Source: JBBQXY01 sp038209195 | GTDB lineage: Bacteria > Chloroflexota > Ktedonobacteria > Ktedonobacterales > Ktedonobacteraceae | Assembly: GCA_038209195.1 (NCBI GenBank) | Contig: JBBQXY010000002.1 | Location: 1 to 64,000 of the forward strand | Direction of reading: 5' to 3' | Length of the DNA stretch: 64,000 bases | Shown here: piece by piece, positions 17,847 to 25,472 of the stretch | Numbering within the stretch: the stretch's first letter is position 1 | Layout: each line of letters begins with the position of its first letter | Program-made: the position numbers and the translations under genes | Notes under the pieces: model-generated | Told to the model about the DNA's origin: nothing | Databases searched by the model: none | The model's input: only the letters and a program-made list of their open reading frames with translations

Positions 17847-19904
17847 ATGAAGGTTTATAAGGCGGAACAAATCCGCAACGTAGCATTGATTTCCCACGTT
17901 GGTGCCGGAAAAACGTCGTTTGTAGATGCTGCACTCTTTGATAGTGGTGCGGTAACCCGTCAGGGCAAGGTAGATGAAGGAAGCTCCATCTCCGACTACG
18001 ATCCTGATGAATTAAAACGACGGATGTCACTCAATACCACCGTGGTACCAGTCGAATGGAAAAACCACAAAATTAACCTCATCGATACTCCCGGCTATGC
18101 GGACTTCGTGGGGGAAGTGAAGGCAGGCCTGCGTGTAGCTGACGCCGCGCTGATCGTTGTGACGGCTGAAAAAGGCGTTGAGGTAGGAACTGAACTCACA
18201 TGGCAGTTCGCGGACGAGCGCAACTTGCCGCGCATAGTGCTTGTCAATAAGCTGGATCGTGAAAATACCTCATTTGATACCGCTCTCAAATCATTGCGCG
18301 ATCAGTTTGGCGTCAAAGTCGTCCCTCTCCAGGTACCTATCGGTGATCAAGCCAATTTCAAAGGCGTGGTAGACCTCGTCTCACAGAAGGGCTATACCTT
18401 TGAAGGTGGCAACAAAGTACAGGAAGTCGCTATTCCTGCTGACCTCAAGGAAAGCATCAGCGCGTACCGCGAACAGTTAATCGAGTCCGCCGTTGAGAGC
18501 GACGACGCGATTATGGAAAAGTTCCTGGAAGGCGAAGAGTTGAGCGACGAGGAAATTCTCTCCGTTGTGAAAAAAGGCACCAGCAGCGGTCAGTTGATTC
18601 CCGTTTTGTGCGGCTCCACCGCTAAAAATGTCGGTGTGCAGACCCTCCTCGATGCTATCATTGAGTATTTGCCATCTGCTGCCGAGGCCCAGGCAGATGA
18701 AGCAAAAGCTCCTGGCAATGCGCTCTCACAGTTTGTCTTTAAGACAGCCGCCGCCCAGGTTGGCACCATCTCCTACTTCCGTGTCTATAGTGGCACGCTC
18801 AAACCAGACATGCATGTTTACAATGTGCGTACTAAAGCTGATGAGCGCATCGGGCAATTGATCATCCCACGCGGGAAATTGCAAGAAACCGCGACCGAGA
18901 TTCCTGCCGGTGATATTGGTGCCGTCGCCAAACTTTCTAATACGCATACTGGCGATACGCTGGTCAGCAACAAGGACGTGACAGTGGATCTGGCACCAAT
19001 TAACTTCCCACAACCGTGTTACACTGTCGCGGTCGTTCCCAAGAGCCAGGCCGACCTGGATAAGATGGGGAATGCCCTGGGACGCGTGGTGGAAGAAGAT
19101 CGTACCTTGCGTGTTTCCCGCGACCCCGAAACAGCGGAAGTGCTACTTTCTGGCATGGGTGAGTCGCACCTACAGATTACGATTGAAGGCATCAAACGCA
19201 AGTATGCCGTTGATCTAGACGCCCACGAACAACGCATCTCTTATCGTGAGACCATTCGCAAAAAGGCGCGCGCCAACGGGCGCCACAAGCGGCAAAGCGG
19301 TGGTCACGGCCAGTTCGGAGATGTCTGGTTAGAGATCGAACCGCTCCCCATGGGCAGTGAAGAAACCTTCATCTTTGAAGACAAAATCGTGGGCGGCGTG
19401 GTACCAGGCCAATACATCCCCGGTGTCGAAAAAGGCGTGCGCGAGTCCCTGCGACGCGGTTTTCTATCGGGCAATCCCATGCTCTACGTAAAGGTCGCCC
19501 TAGTAGATGGCAAATACCATCCGGTAGATTCATCGGCCCAGGCATTTGAAGTCGCCGCTTCGCTCGGTATGCAAGAGGCTGTCCCTCTGGCCAACCCAAC
19601 GCTACTGGAGCCTGTGATGACCGCAACCATTACGGTGCCAGAGCACTATATGGGCGATGTGATGAGCGATATCAATACGAAACGCGGACGCGTGTTGGGC
19701 ATGAATTCGCTGGACAGTGGGATGCAACAGATTGTTGCGCATGTCCCACAAGCCGAGATGCTCCATTATGCTACCGATATGCGCTCCATCACGCAAGGCC
19801 GTGGCTCCTTCACATTGGTATTCTATCAATACGAAGAAGTTCCCGCCAATGTGCAGCAAGATATCATCGCCCAGCACAAGAAGGCTTTAGAAGCGAAGAA
19901 ATAA
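17847..19904 (+). CDS. Elongation factor G-like GTPase (EF-G2 type)
   Basis: A 685-residue five-domain translational GTPase. The P-loop is SHVGAGKTS rather than the AHIDAGKTT of canonical EF-G. The G3 motif is DTPGYADF and the G4 motif NKLD. The later domains show GMGESHLQITIE, the YRETIRKKA segment, RQSGGHGQFGDVW and the domain V segment GDVMSDINTKRGRVLGM. The P-loop and the DYDPDELKRRMS switch I region place it with the EF-G2/FusA2 group typified by Thermus EF-G-2, which often coexists with a housekeeping EF-G. A role in ribosome recycling or stress translation is possible but unproven. The ATG follows CAGGAGGATAAC. The stop codon lies inside a 31-bp palindrome. Confidence 0.9.
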   Translation: MKVYKAEQIRNVALISHVGAGKTSFVDAALFDSGAVTRQGKVDEGSSISDYDPDELKRRMSLNTTVVPVEWKNHKINLIDTPGYADFVGEVKAGLRVADAALIVVTAEKGVEVGTELTWQFADERNLPRIVLVNKLDRENTSFDTALKSLRDQFGVKVVPLQVPIGDQANFKGVVDLVSQKGYTFEGGNKVQEVAIPADLKESISAYREQLIESAVESDDAIMEKFLEGEELSDEEILSVVKKGTSSGQLIPVLCGSTAKNVGVQTLLDAIIEYLPSAAEAQADEAKAPGNALSQFVFKTAAAQVGTISYFRVYSGTLKPDMHVYNVRTKADERIGQLIIPRGKLQETATEIPAGDIGAVAKLSNTHTGDTLVSNKDVTVDLAPINFPQPCYTVAVVPKSQADLDKMGNALGRVVEEDRTLRVSRDPETAEVLLSGMGESHLQITIEGIKRKYAVDLDAHEQRISYRETIRKKARANGRHKRQSGGHGQFGDVWLEIEPLPMGSEETFIFEDKIVGGVVPGQYIPGVEKGVRESLRRGFLSGNPMLYVKVALVDGKYHPVDSSAQAFEVAASLGMQEAVPLANPTLLEPVMTATITVPEHYMGDVMSDINTKRGRVLGMNSLDSGMQQIVAHVPQAEMLHYATDMRSITQGRGSFTLVFYQYEEVPANVQQDIIAQHKKALEAKK

Positions 19905-19965
19905 TACGTTTAGCAACAGGGTGTGTGACCATACGGTCACACACCCTGTTGCTAAACGTATTATT
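19900..19965. terminator. Perfect 31-bp palindrome, probable bidirectional terminator
   Basis: Arms 19900-19930 and 19935-19965 match perfectly around a 4-nt ATAC loop. The left arm contains the EF-G2 stop codon, and the right arm ends nine bases from the convergent VIT gene stop. A TTATTTTG tract follows on the plus strand. Confidence 0.85.
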
Positions 19966-19973
19966 TTGTAGCA

Positions 19974-20672
19974 CTATCTTGAAATTAGGCGAGCGATCAG
20001 GAAAGCGGCGGCGGCGGCAAGTCCGCCGATAAGTGCTGTTTGCAGGGCACTTCTGAACGGTTTGGCACCGGTAAAGCGTCCTTTGACGTAGCCGAAGACC
20101 AGTAATGCAAGCAAGGTGGCAATGACTGAAACCAGCAGTGCCGTTGACGCTGGTGTGAATAAGAAGTAGGGACTGAGGGGAATTAAGCCGCCCACGATGT
20201 AAGATGCGGCAATGGTAAGTGCGCTTGTTAATGCTCGCTTGGGGTCTGGCTTTTCGAGGCCAAGTTCGAAGCGCATCATAAAATCGATCCAGGCATCAGG
20301 ACGCTTGCTCAAGGCCTCCACAATAGGTGTACTTTCTACCTTGGTGAGACCGTAGGAGACAAAAACGTCCATCACTTCCGCTTTTTCGGCTTCTGTTTTT
20401 TCTTTGATCTCTTGTTGTTCGCGCACACGCTCACTGTCGTAATGTTCAGCGTCGCTACGTGCCGCCAGGTATCCACCAAGCCCCATCGCGATGGAACCCG
20501 CCGCAATCTCAGCAAGTCCCGCGGTGATGATAATCGTGGTTGAACTCACGGCACCTGAGAGTCCAGCGGCTAAGGCAAACGGAACTGTCAGCCCATCAGA
20601 CATACCAATAACTATGTCGCGAACAGTCTCTCCAGCGGTAAAGTGTCGCTCAATATGTGGTGTTTGTGGCAC
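19974..20672 (-). CDS. VIT1/CCC1-family iron/manganese transporter
   Basis: A 232-residue membrane protein. The N-terminal helix VRDIVIGMSDGLTVPFALAAG and the following GLAEIAAGSIAMGLGGYLAARSDAEH segment are the VIT1/CCC1 signature. A charged metal-binding cytoplasmic domain follows (EQQEIKEKTEAEKAEVMDVF), and then three C-terminal helices. Family members move Fe2+ or Mn2+ out of the cytoplasm. All five expected helices are present and the length is standard. It is head-to-tail with the small gene at 20700 (27 bp upstream) and probably co-transcribed with it. The start is ATG at 20672. Confidence 0.92.
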   Translation of the reverse strand: MPQTPHIERHFTAGETVRDIVIGMSDGLTVPFALAAGLSGAVSSTTIIITAGLAEIAAGSIAMGLGGYLAARSDAEHYDSERVREQQEIKEKTEAEKAEVMDVFVSYGLTKVESTPIVEALSKRPDAWIDFMMRFELGLEKPDPKRALTSALTIAASYIVGGLIPLSPYFLFTPASTALLVSVIATLLALLVFGYVKGRFTGAKPFRSALQTALIGGLAAAAAFLIARLISR

Positions 20673-20699
20673 AGCTTCTTTCCTCGTTTCGATTTTTCT

Positions 20700-21005
20700 T
20701 TATATTTTTCGCTTGTGATTTCCTTTTCCTCTACCCTGTTTGGCCCCTTGTGGTTGTTTATCTCGTGTCAGAAAGGCGTTGGCATCCTCCTCGTGTCCGT
20801 TTGTTAGTAACCATGCACGCGCTTGTTCGTGGAGGTCGCGCAGTGTAGGGCTGCCCGCGATCATCATCCACATGGCGAACTTTGCATCCTCCGGTTGACC
20901 AGGAGACCATTGTTTCTCGGCTATAAGAAAAGCAGATACCTGCTCCACATCCTGTGTGCGCAGGACGGCATCTAATCGTTGTCGAAAACTAGCATAATCA
21001 GCCAT
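20700..21005 (-). CDS. Small hypothetical protein
   Basis: A 101-residue protein I do not recognise. It is mostly alpha-helical in appearance (FRQRLDAVLRTQDVEQVSAFLIAEKQW, a block of amphipathic helices) with a Lys/Arg/Gly-rich C-terminal tail (QGRGKGNHKRKI) that could bind nucleic acid. The ATG follows AGGAAGTG. It sits 27 bp upstream of the VIT transporter and 33 bp downstream of the YdeI-family gene, all on the minus strand, so the three may form an operon. Confidence 0.6.
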   Translation of the reverse strand: MADYASFRQRLDAVLRTQDVEQVSAFLIAEKQWSPGQPEDAKFAMWMMIAGSPTLRDLHEQARAWLLTNGHEEDANAFLTRDKQPQGAKQGRGKGNHKRKI

Positions 21006-21038
21006 AGGTCACTTCCTCATTCTTCATACATCAAAATA

Positions 21039-21620
21039 CTATGGGTGTATTTTCTGGTTATTGGCTAACATTTCGATAAACTTGGTTATGCGAGCAGAGC
21101 GGGTGGCAGGCTTTTTAGCGGTTTGGATTCTAAAAATGAAAGCGTAGCGATTTGCGCTATCTAACGTGCCAAAAAAATCTTTAGCCTGCTGGTTTTTGTC
21201 CAGCTCACTTTGAAAGTCAGGTGGAATTGTTATCTTGCTCTGGGATTCGTAGGCTACGTCCCAGCGACCATCGGCTTGAGCTAGCTCCACTTGTCGCATC
21301 CCCGCTGGCTGCATCCTGCCTTCGGCAATAAGTGCCATGGCTTTATTACAATTCACCTTTGACCACATACTCTTTGAACGGCGTGGCGTGAATTTTTGTA
21401 ACCAGTACGTGTCATCAAAAGGAGCTTTTTGACCATCGATCCAACCATAGCACAAGGCAATGTCTAATGCCTCTGCATAATTGATAGAAGGTATACCAGT
21501 ACCTTTTTTGGCGAATTTGAGCCAAACGCCCTCGATGCCGGTATGGTGTTCTAGGAGCCACCTTTCCCAGTCTTGTGGGGTCTCAAATGTCTCCATTGGG
21601 AGACGATTAGTATCTTTCAT
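21039..21620 (-). CDS. YdeI/OmpD-associated family protein
   Basis: A 193-residue cytoplasmic protein of the YdeI family. Landmarks are WERWLLEHHTGIEGVWLKFAKKG near the start, ALDIALCYGWIDGQKAPFDD, the FTPRRSKSMWSKVN motif and PPDFQSEL in the middle, and a C-terminal helix RSARITKFIEML. The biochemical function is not established; E. coli YdeI is linked to antimicrobial-peptide resistance. A TATAAT box lies only six bases before the chosen ATG, so the transcript may be almost leaderless; a later ATG (METFETP) is an alternative. It heads a likely operon with the two genes downstream. Confidence 0.85.
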   Translation of the reverse strand: MKDTNRLPMETFETPQDWERWLLEHHTGIEGVWLKFAKKGTGIPSINYAEALDIALCYGWIDGQKAPFDDTYWLQKFTPRRSKSMWSKVNCNKAMALIAEGRMQPAGMRQVELAQADGRWDVAYESQSKITIPPDFQSELDKNQQAKDFFGTLDSANRYAFIFRIQTAKKPATRSARITKFIEMLANNQKIHP

Positions 21621-21702
21621 ACCAGCATTATACAAAATTTGGGTAACTCGCTGCTAAGCAGTGCCAGTACTCTGTTCCACTTCATTTTACGAGCAGGGAT
21701 GT

Positions 21703-21775
21703 AAGGGACTGCCGTCCCTTGACTGGGTTCTAGGGCTGCGCCCTAGTTCTCCCTCCCCTGCTGCCTTCGGCGGCA
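21703..21775. repeat. Cluster of three small GC-rich hairpins
   Basis: AAGGGAC-TGCC-GTCCCTT, CTAGGGC-TGC-GCCCTAG and TGCTGCC-TTCG-GCGGCA lie one after another. They stand upstream of the tandem promoters of the DUF4388 gene and may be a repeat element. Confidence 0.5.
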
Positions 21776-21824
21776 AGTCACATAAAGAGGGACAAAGCAG
21801 TGCTAGAGTATATTGAATAAGAAT

Positions 21825-21905
21825 TTGACTCTCCCGTAAAATGTAAGTATAAGTACTAGTCTTGTGTGCGAAGAACTTGACTCTTGTCCATAAAATACGT
21901 ACAAT
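21825..21905 (+). promoter_or_regulatory. Two tandem promoters for the DUF4388 gene
   Basis: TTGACT-17-TATAAG (21825-21853) and TTGACT-17-TACAAT (21877-21905) are similar in sequence, each with CT after the -35 and a GTAAAAT or ATAAAAT spacer core. They are offset by 52 bp, which suggests a local duplication. Confidence 0.55.
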
Positions 21906-21974
21906 GCCTGAAACGCAGGACAGGAAAATCGTCACTGTTTGGGGATAACACCACATCTAAGCATGAGGTAACAA

Positions 21975-22688
21975 TTGCAGCGCGAACGAATTTATTCAGC
22001 ACCGTCGCTGATAGACGTAGTTAAGCAACTGCTTATTTATCGCTCCACTGGCGTGCTTACTATTTGGCGTGCAGCGGTTTCACGTCAGAACGAGGTCAAA
22101 ATTACGGTAGAACAAGGACGCCCCATTCGCGCTTTCTGGGGCGCGTCCTACAGAGAAGAGATGAACGATTCTATCCTCCATTGGTTTCACAACTGGGGCG
22201 AAATCCATTTCTCGTTTCAAGCTACCGAAACTCGCCTACAGTTACCTCCTCCTTCCCAACATGTGCTACAAACGGAGCACCCGTTATCGCGTACTTCCCC
22301 CAACAATGCCGCGCCACAGGATTTCTCACGGCAAGCTAGCGTTACTCTTCCACTGTCTAGATTACCTGCGCTACCTTCTGCATCATCCCAACCACCGCAG
22401 CAAAGTTCATTCCTCAACCATGCCAATCATGGCTCGTCCGATCCGGACGCGCTTACGAACGCCGAGACCGTGGTGGCTAGCTTAACTACGCAAGGGCGAG
22501 AATTTTCCGCAGCCAACCTCCCACGCCACGAGCGTACCATCTTTCTACTGATCAATGGACGACGAACAGCAGTTGACCTGGCGCAACTGACGAAACGCAC
22601 GCTTGACGATGTTCACGTAACATTGTATCGCTTACAGAGCATGCAACTCGTCACCATCAATACCTTCCCTACAGTTCAGCACAGGTAA
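21975..22688 (+). CDS. DUF4388-domain protein
   Basis: A 237-residue protein. The N-terminal 90 residues match DUF4388 (PATAN-like): SLIDVVKQLLIYRSTGVLTIW, then the strand EVKITVEQGRPIRAFWG, and FHNWGEIHFSFQ. The middle is a Ser/Pro/Gln-rich linker, and the C-terminal part (RTIFLLINGRRTAVDLAQLT to VTLYRLQSMQLV) resembles the short winged-helix-like tail found in many DUF4388 proteins. Such proteins are associated with signalling and gliding or regulatory systems, but the function is not established. The start is a TTG five bases after GAGGT. Two tandem promoters precede it. It converges on the LON-domain gene, with 15 bp between stops. Confidence 0.8.
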   Translation: MQRERIYSAPSLIDVVKQLLIYRSTGVLTIWRAAVSRQNEVKITVEQGRPIRAFWGASYREEMNDSILHWFHNWGEIHFSFQATETRLQLPPPSQHVLQTEHPLSRTSPNNAAPQDFSRQASVTLPLSRLPALPSASSQPPQQSSFLNHANHGSSDPDALTNAETVVASLTTQGREFSAANLPRHERTIFLLINGRRTAVDLAQLTKRTLDDVHVTLYRLQSMQLVTINTFPTVQHR

Positions 22689-22703
22689 TGATAGAACGGA
22701 TGC

Positions 22704-23363
22704 TCAGTTCAACATACTGCGATCATCGGAGTCTGTCTTCGCTATAATCTGACGCATGAAGGGAACCTCGCGGCGCAAAATCACAATCTCTTCCCGCAAA
22801 CGCTGTATTGTTGAGGTAAGCTCCAAAAAATGTTGCTTTTGTTCATCCTGGATATCCAAAAAGTAAGCAATAAAGTGTGAGAGTGCTTCGGGGTCGTCCG
22901 GCAAATGTGAGCGTATATCTTTCTCTTGCTCGTTGGCCGCTTGTAGTAGCATTTCGAGATACGTACCAAACAAGTTATGGGCTTTCCGACCCTCAACTTC
23001 CAACATATCTTTGGGCTCAACAACATCCCTGTATAGCTCTACCACCCCTGATAAATATGGTTTCAAATGGTGCTTACTGATGATACGAAACCGCTGCGCC
23101 CCAATTGCCATGAGGACATACCGCCCATCCTCCAATTGGCTGAGATTGTGAATCTCCGCCATCGTGCCCACGGCATAGGGTTCCTCTTGTAAAGGCAGGC
23201 TATTGGGACGTGCCAGCACCACACCAAACGGCGTCTTTTGTTGGACACACTCGGCGATCATCTGCCGATAGCGCGGCTCAAAGATATGCAAAGGCAGCAC
23301 AACACCTGGAAAAAGCACGACGTTTAACGGAAATAAAGGCAACTCAATGGCTGAAGCTGACAT
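22704..23363 (-). CDS. LON peptidase substrate-binding domain protein
   Basis: A 219-residue cytoplasmic protein made only of the N-terminal LON substrate-binding (LAN) domain. It opens with ELPLFPLNVVLFPGVVLPLHIFEPRYR, followed by FGVVLA and VGTMAEI, then a helical C-terminus (DEQKQHFLELTSTIQRLREEI) with coiled-coil character. There is no AAA+ or protease domain. Such stand-alone LAN proteins are common, and their role in substrate recognition is inferred rather than proven. The ATG follows AAAGGAG. Repeat copy B lies upstream. Confidence 0.9.
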   Translation of the reverse strand: MSASAIELPLFPLNVVLFPGVVLPLHIFEPRYRQMIAECVQQKTPFGVVLARPNSLPLQEEPYAVGTMAEIHNLSQLEDGRYVLMAIGAQRFRIISKHHLKPYLSGVVELYRDVVEPKDMLEVEGRKAHNLFGTYLEMLLQAANEQEKDIRSHLPDDPEALSHFIAYFLDIQDEQKQHFLELTSTIQRLREEIVILRREVPFMRQIIAKTDSDDRSMLN

Positions 23364-23441
23364 GGGTTTGCTCCTTTATCAACACCAATGATGGTTGGCT
23401 CTGCATATCTTTCTTCTCGATACCTCTAGTCGCTTCCCTCT

Positions 23442-23582
23442 TTAGGCAAGGTTCAAACGCATATGACCGTTTCTCATCACCACAAAGGTTCAGCTCTGTC
23501 TTGCTGCGCGCAGCTAAGCATCTCCGTGCCACGCCATATGCTTCGCTGCGCTCAGCATGACAAAGCGTCGCTCAGGATGACA
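23442..23582. repeat. Dispersed hairpin repeat, copy B
   Basis: It shares the GGCAAGGTTCAAACGC and TGACCGTTTCTCATCACC flank with copies A and C, and AAAGGTTCAGC with A. The inner inverted repeat (TGTCtTGCTGCGCGCAGC against GCTGCGCTCAGCATGACA) is degenerate. Confidence 0.7.
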
Positions 23583-23638
23583 AAAATTCTCTAAGCATAG
23601 CTTAACGCCAAAAGTACGTTTCTGACAAGTCAAAAAAC

Positions 23639-23702
23639 TGGAAGGTCACTGTTCTCGTGGGCGAAAACCACCGCGTTCATGCGCGAGAACAGTGACCTTC
23701 CA
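23639..23702 (-). terminator. Terminator after the ThuA/Gfo gene
   Basis: Perfect 19-bp arms (23639-23657 and 23684-23702) surround a 26-nt centre that holds a second small stem. On the minus strand the stem is followed by GTTTTTTG. Confidence 0.75.
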
Positions 23703-23839
23703 ATTACTATAATTAACAGTAATTATTATTATAACTTTTTAGCATAATGCGACGATGATCTATATACGTTAATTATAATACACAAGAATGATTTAAATAT
23801 GGGATCTTTTGCTCTGTTTAATAGCGTATAGTGCTGTTG

Positions 23840-25453
23840 TCAGCACTCTACTGCCATTATTTCGCCACCACGTTCAGCCGAACGTTTCGCGGCCTCCATC
23901 ACCACGATGTTGCGCCGCGCTTCCTCAGGCGGTACCGCTAACGGCTCTCCAGAGTGCAGGTGATTGGCCAGGTTGCGATGAAACGGGTTGATCGGTGGGG
24001 AAGGCAACATGACATGTTGCTCGTGGATAGCACCACCGAGGTCACGTGTAAAGATGCTCAACGCTGGCAGCGTTTCAGAGGGTGCCAGACGCTGCTCGAT
24101 CAAGTCCCCTGACCATCGTCGTGTCTTCACCGCTTCCTGCCGCCAATGACCAACAATCGCCCCTTGCTCCCCCAAGATATACCACTTGGGCTTCAGTGCG
24201 GCAGCGATATCCGAATGCAAAAATTCCGCCTCTTGCCCACCTGCAAAGCGGATATAGACACCGGATTGGTCAGCATTGGTAACATCGTGCCAGACGCGCT
24301 TATGCTCGACGCCACGCACACTGACCACTCGTTCAGGAATTAATTGCAGGATCCAATCCAGGTAGTGGGAACCCCAGTCATAAAATACGCCACCAGAAAT
24401 AGGTTCGTGTGAATGCCAGTAATCGCAGGGGTGAGCATAGCCACCAATAAAGGTTTCCATGTGAAAAACATCCCCAATCGTCCCGCGCCGCACTATCTCC
24501 TGAATAGCCAGAAAATCAGCATCCCAACGACGGCACTGGTAGACCGTTAAGGCCCGTTGTCGCTCACGCGCAAGCTGTATCATGCCATCAGCTTCTGCCG
24601 TCGTCAAGCAAAAGGGTTTCTCCGACACTACATGTTTGCCGGCCTCTAACATTTGCATGGTGATAGCCGCGTGGGTATTGGGAGGCGTTGAGACAATCAC
24701 CAGATCAATACTAGGGTCTTCGGCCACCTGCTCAAGATTCAAACAGGTTTGTACTCCTGGGAATGCTTGTTGTGCTATCGCTAAACGCTCCTCGTTGCGA
24801 TCACAAACGAGCGCGTATTCTAATCCTGGCACTTGCGAAATGGCAGTCCCATGTTCAAAACCGATGGCTCCATAGCCGATCATAGCAACACGGGCTGGGC
24901 GTTCCTCTGTCTCAACACCAGAGGCATAGCGAATAGCACGCGCCACCATTTGTTCATACACTGGATGAGCAGCAGAAGCAGGTGTACCGCCGAGCGTCGT
25001 ACAGAAAACGCGCCCAGCGCCGTAATTGAAGGCATAAGCGAGGGTGTAAGAGGTATAGTGCCAGGTGGTACGCCACAGAACAGTGGCAGCAGCGGGAACT
25101 CGCGCCAACATATAGACGCTCTCAAGCACAGCAAAAGAGGTATCGACCCTGCGCGTGATATAGTGGTCGGGATGAGCAAGGCGCACAATTATCTCACTGT
25201 GCATCGAACATGTCCCCCGAATATCACCCAACACCTGCCCTAGGAGTTCATATTCGTGGTAGGTCTCAGCCGCGTTACCAACGCACACCAAGCCACCACC
25301 GCGCTCAACAAAGCTGACGAGTGCCTCTTCCTGTTGCAAAGTCAGCGGTCCCGAATTGCCATCAAGCACAAACACCTGACCTGGGCGCAACTGGTCGAGC
25401 GTATCAAGCATGGTAAGTGATTGGACAACTTCGACCTCGTGTAAAGTAATCAT
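23840..25453 (-). CDS. ThuA-like domain fused to Gfo/Idh/MocA oxidoreductase
   Basis: A 537-residue two-domain protein. Residues 1 to about 190 resemble a ThuA (trehalose-utilisation, glutamine-amidotransferase-like) domain: PGQVFVLDGNSGPLTLQQEEALVSFV, then GGGLVCVGNA, GRVFCTTLGG and a closing QMVARAIRYASG. Residues 195-537 are a Gfo/Idh/MocA dehydrogenase with the NAD(P) fold GYGAIG, the strand VSTPPNTHAAI and the conserved lysine motif SEKPFCLT. Separate ThuA and Gfo/Idh/MocA proteins often share operons for sugar or inositol metabolism; here they are one chain. The ATG at 25453 is used, with AGGAG 13 bases upstream; the longer frame runs back into the cysS coding sequence. It lies 19 bp after the cysS fusion gene and is probably co-transcribed. 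Confidence 0.88.
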   Translation of the reverse strand: MITLHEVEVVQSLTMLDTLDQLRPGQVFVLDGNSGPLTLQQEEALVSFVERGGGLVCVGNAAETYHEYELLGQVLGDIRGTCSMHSEIIVRLAHPDHYITRRVDTSFAVLESVYMLARVPAAATVLWRTTWHYTSYTLAYAFNYGAGRVFCTTLGGTPASAAHPVYEQMVARAIRYASGVETEERPARVAMIGYGAIGFEHGTAISQVPGLEYALVCDRNEERLAIAQQAFPGVQTCLNLEQVAEDPSIDLVIVSTPPNTHAAITMQMLEAGKHVVSEKPFCLTTAEADGMIQLARERQRALTVYQCRRWDADFLAIQEIVRRGTIGDVFHMETFIGGYAHPCDYWHSHEPISGGVFYDWGSHYLDWILQLIPERVVSVRGVEHKRVWHDVTNADQSGVYIRFAGGQEAEFLHSDIAAALKPKWYILGEQGAIVGHWRQEAVKTRRWSGDLIEQRLAPSETLPALSIFTRDLGGAIHEQHVMLPSPPINPFHRNLANHLHSGEPLAVPPEEARRNIVVMEAAKRSAERGGEIMAVEC

Positions 25454-25472
25454 GAATGATTTTTTCTCCTGT

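Larger units (their letters stand above)
23364..23839. other. Intergenic region with repeat B and a terminator
   Basis: It contains the dispersed repeat copy B (23442-23582), a terminator for the ThuA/Gfo gene (23639-23702) and an AT-rich tail (about 23703-23815). No gene was found. Confidence 0.6.
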
